Assembly (NCBI GenBank): GCA_002730365.1 | Contig: PBZZ01000128.1 | Span: 1 to 7,524 of the forward strand | Origin: Deltaproteobacteria bacterium | GTDB lineage: Bacteria; SAR324; NAC60-12 | DNA: 7,524 bases | Direction: 5' to 3' | In this document: one piece after another, positions 5,062 through 7,524 of the stretch | Position numbering within the stretch: the stretch's first letter is position 1 | Layout: each line of letters begins with the position of its first letter | Made by a program: the position numbers and the translations under genes | The notes under the pieces: generated by a model | Told to the model about the DNA's origin: nothing | The model's input: the letters and a program-made list of their open reading frames with translations, nothing else | The model's database searches: none

Positions 5062-7524
5062 CTAAGCACTCAGACGTTCTGCTTCTTCGAATCGGACGGA
5101 TACTGTCTTGGAAACCCCTGGTTCATCCATTGTGACTCCGTACAGTGCATCGCCGATTTCCATAGTTTTTTTATTGTGTGTGATGATAACAAATTGAGAA
5201 TTGGTGGTTAGGCGTCGGATGAGTTGGTTGAACCTAACAACATTGGCATCATCAAGGGGGGCATCAACCTCGTCTAACACACAGAATGGGCTAGGTTTGA
5301 TCAAGAAAATTGCGAAGACGAGGGAGATGGCAGTCAACGCTTTTTCCCCACCAGAGAGTAGGTTAAGGTTTTGTAATTTCTTACCGGGTGGCTGTGCAAA
5401 AATTTCAATTCCACTTTCAAGGACGTCCTCACTTTCAGTAAGTACCATTCGTGCCTCTCCTCCCCCGAAAAGCTGAGAAAACAGCGTGCCAAACTGGTTG
5501 TTCACTTTCTCGAACATCTCCTTGAATCGCCTTCGGGATTCAATATTTATTTCCCGAATTGTTCTCTCCAAGTCTTCGGCTGCTTGTGTAAGGTCCGATG
5601 ATTGGCTCTGCAAAAATTCTAGCCGTTCCATCAGCAAGTCATATTCTGCCGGGGCTGCCAGATTTACATTGCCAATCGCTTCCAATTGATGGCGTTGCTT
5701 CTTTAAACTATTCACCAGTGAAGTTTCATTGACCTCTGTTAAACCCTCATCCAAATGACTCTCAGGGTCAAAGTCCCACTGTTCAGAGAGTCGTTCTTCC
5801 AATTGTTCTCTTTGCAATCGATGCTCAGTCTGTTCAATCCTCTGCTGATGAATCTGTTGAAGCAGGTTCTCCAGAACTTTTTGTACTTCATTAAGTCTTT
5901 TGGTCAAATCGCTCTGTAGCTGGGTCTGCTGCTCGTAGGTTTTGGTGTTTGTTTTGATTTTTTCATCTAATTCCAACCTTTTTTTCAAGAGAGTTGGTAC
6001 TAGAGTGTCTAACTCTTTGATGCGAAGCTGTTCTTCATGGCTTTTAGTTTTTGCAAATTCTAGTGCTTCCAAAATTCTTTGGTGTCTACTTTCAATCTCT
6101 GATTGATTTCGTTGATTCCGCTCTAAATTTCCTTTGATGTTTCGTAGCTGCTCTGTTGATTCCGCTATTTGTAGACGTAATCTAGTATGTTCTTCACTGA
6201 CTTCTTGAAGACTTTGTTGCTGTATTTGAATCTTTTCCTGCTGTGCTGATAGGTCATTCTCTAATTGCTTACGACGTTCCTCATGATTTGTGAATTCTAG
6301 TTGCATTTCCTGTTTTTGGTTTTCAAGACGCTCCTGCTCAGTCTTTAAGCGGATACCGTCTAGTTCAATCATCTTTAAACTCTCCTCGGTTCGAAATACC
6401 TCTCGTTGATTGTGCTCCTGCTCTTGCTGAAGGCGGGTAAGGTCTAGTTGAATTTCGTGAAGTCGGTCTCTCAAATCTTGGATTTCAAGTTCCCGTTCTT
6501 GGCTCTCTTTTTCAAGGCTTTCTAGGCCATCTTCAAGAGCTTGGATTCGATCTTCTTCAACTCGTGTTTTATTTTGAAGTAACTCTATCTCTTGCTGTCT
6601 TTGGAGAAAGCCAAAAGATGCTTTTGCGGGTCGTCCACATCTGATTCCCCCAAAGGCTGGAAGATATGTTCCTGTCGAAGAAACCCAGGCTCTAGATCCA
6701 GCGTTGCTCTGCCACTTATCTAGAGCTTCCTCAAATATTGATTCATTTTCCCCTAAAAAGTTTATTTGTTGAAACCAGCGATTTCCCCACTCCTGAAGGG
6801 GTGGTTTACATTGGATCAACTCATGGGTAATTGAACCTGACGACGAGATTTCACTGAGGGGTGGCAAGCGATCCAATGTTAAAATCTCTAATCGACTGAA
6901 ATTCTGTTCTTGGCAAAGTTTTTCCAGTTTGGGGATGTCCTGAATAGATGTTAAAATGATCCAATCGAGTATATTTTCAAGAATTGGGGCCAAGATTTTG
7001 GGATTATCAGTATTCAAGATGGCGAAGTCTGCAAATATTCCCAGAAAGCCAATCTTTTCTTTTTCTGCTGGATGTTGCTGAAAATATCTCAATAACTGTT
7101 GAACGCTATCACTAAAATCTTCATAGCGCTCTTGAATTTCTCGAAGTGAATTGAGACGAGATTGGAGTTTCTGAAATTCACTTAGAAAGAATCTCACTTG
7201 ATTTCGTCGTTCCTCAAGCACTTCCTGTTGTTCATCGTGCTCGAGCCTAAGATCTCTTAATTCTTCATCTAATTGCTCTTGTTCTTCCTCAAGAAAACTA
7301 GTTCTTCCAATGGATCTGCTCAATTTTTGTTGAGCCTCTTGCACATGATGCTGAGCCTGAACGTGTTGTTCTCTCAGTTCCACCAACCGAGTCTGCTGTT
7401 GCTCAAGTCGCTCAACCACAAAATTTTGCTGGTTTGTCGCATTCGTCAATTTAGTATGAGTTTGCAGTAAGTTCTGCTGTAAGTCCCGAAGCAGATTGTT
7501 CTGTGACGCCAAAGCTTCATTTTC
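5062..7524 (-). CDS. smc: Chromosome segregation protein SMC, hinge to C-terminus (N-terminal head outside window)
   Basis: The frame stays open to the window edge, so about 820 residues of a protein normally near 1150-1200 are visible. A TTG at 7510-7512 is an internal Leu codon, not the start; upstream codons continue in frame. From the edge: the end of the first coiled coil, then a hinge domain at about 7125-6613 (from YEDFSDSV to GGIRCGRP). A long Gln/Glu/Leu-rich second coiled coil runs to about 5690. The C-terminal head holds GNVNLAAPAEYDLL, FGGGEARM, the ABC signature LSGGEKAL (5358-5335), Walker B with FCVLDEVDAPLDD and the H-loop ITHNKK. It ends with the SMC-specific LYGVTMDEPGVSKTVSVRF. 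The head motifs mark it as a true SMC rather than RecN, SbcC or MukB. SMC dimers with ScpA and ScpB organise and separate chromosomes using ATP. The Walker A motif lies outside. The hinge end lacks the second glycine pair usual in the family. Confidence 0.95.
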   Translation of the reverse strand, partial: ENEALASQNNLLRDLQQNLLQTHTKLTNATNQQNFVVERLEQQQTRLVELREQHVQAQHHVQEAQQKLSRSIGRTSFLEEEQEQLDEELRDLRLEHDEQQEVLEERRNQVRFFLSEFQKLQSRLNSLREIQERYEDFSDSVQQLLRYFQQHPAEKEKIGFLGIFADFAILNTDNPKILAPILENILDWIILTSIQDIPKLEKLCQEQNFSRLEILTLDRLPPLSEISSSGSITHELIQCKPPLQEWGNRWFQQINFLGENESIFEEALDKWQSNAGSRAWVSSTGTYLPAFGGIRCGRPAKASFGFLQRQQEIELLQNKTRVEEDRIQALEDGLESLEKESQERELEIQDLRDRLHEIQLDLTRLQQEQEHNQREVFRTEESLKMIELDGIRLKTEQERLENQKQEMQLEFTNHEERRKQLENDLSAQQEKIQIQQQSLQEVSEEHTRLRLQIAESTEQLRNIKGNLERNQRNQSEIESRHQRILEALEFAKTKSHEEQLRIKELDTLVPTLLKKRLELDEKIKTNTKTYEQQTQLQSDLTKRLNEVQKVLENLLQQIHQQRIEQTEHRLQREQLEERLSEQWDFDPESHLDEGLTEVNETSLVNSLKKQRHQLEAIGNVNLAAPAEYDLLMERLEFLQSQSSDLTQAAEDLERTIREINIESRRRFKEMFEKVNNQFGTLFSQLFGGGEARMVLTESEDVLESGIEIFAQPPGKKLQNLNLLSGGEKALTAISLVFAIFLIKPSPFCVLDEVDAPLDDANVVRFNQLIRRLTTNSQFVIITHNKKTMEIGDALYGVTMDEPGVSKTVSVRFEEAERLSA

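Noticed and set aside
5201..5476. A 91-codon plus-strand open frame within smc
   Set aside because: It lies wholly opposite the conserved SMC head motifs (signature and Walker B), so it is a shadow of that coding sequence.
7510..7512. TTG as the start codon of smc
   Set aside because: The frame continues upstream to the window edge with coiled-coil-compatible residues, and the N-terminal ATPase head would be missing from a protein starting here. This is an internal Leu codon in a gene cut by the window.

Overview
The window is a stretch of ordinary bacterial chromosome in which every supported gene lies on the minus strand. Read in the direction of transcription (high to low coordinates) the order is smc (3' part), ybeY, acs, phaA, phaB and the 5' end of a probable phaC. 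Protein sequence suggests a Gram-negative, proteobacterium-like organism of moderate GC. A deep-branching marine lineage such as SAR324 or a deltaproteobacterial relative is a low-confidence guess, because no rRNA or other lineage marker is present.

Layout: 7524-5062 holds the hinge, second coiled coil and C-terminal ATPase head of the chromosome-condensation protein SMC; its N-terminal head lies beyond the window edge. Three bases later ybeY (5058-4573) begins, with no clear Shine-Dalgarno of its own, so the two look translationally coupled. A 152-bp AT-rich gap precedes acs (4420-2462), a complete AMP-forming acetyl-CoA synthetase. A 116-bp gap with two possible stem-loops leads to phaA (2345-1164), an acetyl-CoA C-acetyltransferase. 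A 59-bp gap with a perfect 10-bp AT-rich inverted repeat leads to phaB (1104-316), an SDR-family reductase. A 92-bp gap leads to a gene starting at 223 with a good ribosome binding site, whose 74 visible codons resemble the N-terminus of a class I polyhydroxyalkanoate synthase.

How the genes fit together: Acs would activate acetate to acetyl-CoA, PhaA condense two acetyl-CoA to acetoacetyl-CoA, PhaB reduce this to 3-hydroxybutyryl-CoA, and PhaC polymerise it. The four adjacent genes therefore spell a complete acetate-to-polyhydroxybutyrate route. The smc-ybeY pair is a separate housekeeping unit for chromosome organisation and rRNA/ribosome maturation.

I see no tRNA or rRNA gene, CRISPR array, insertion sequence, phage gene, toxin-antitoxin pair or defence system. 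No gene-free stretch exceeds about 150 bp. The second-look items are modest: the acs-pha arrangement, an unusual cofactor signature in PhaB, intercistronic stem-loops, the smc-ybeY junction, and a divergent SMC hinge motif.
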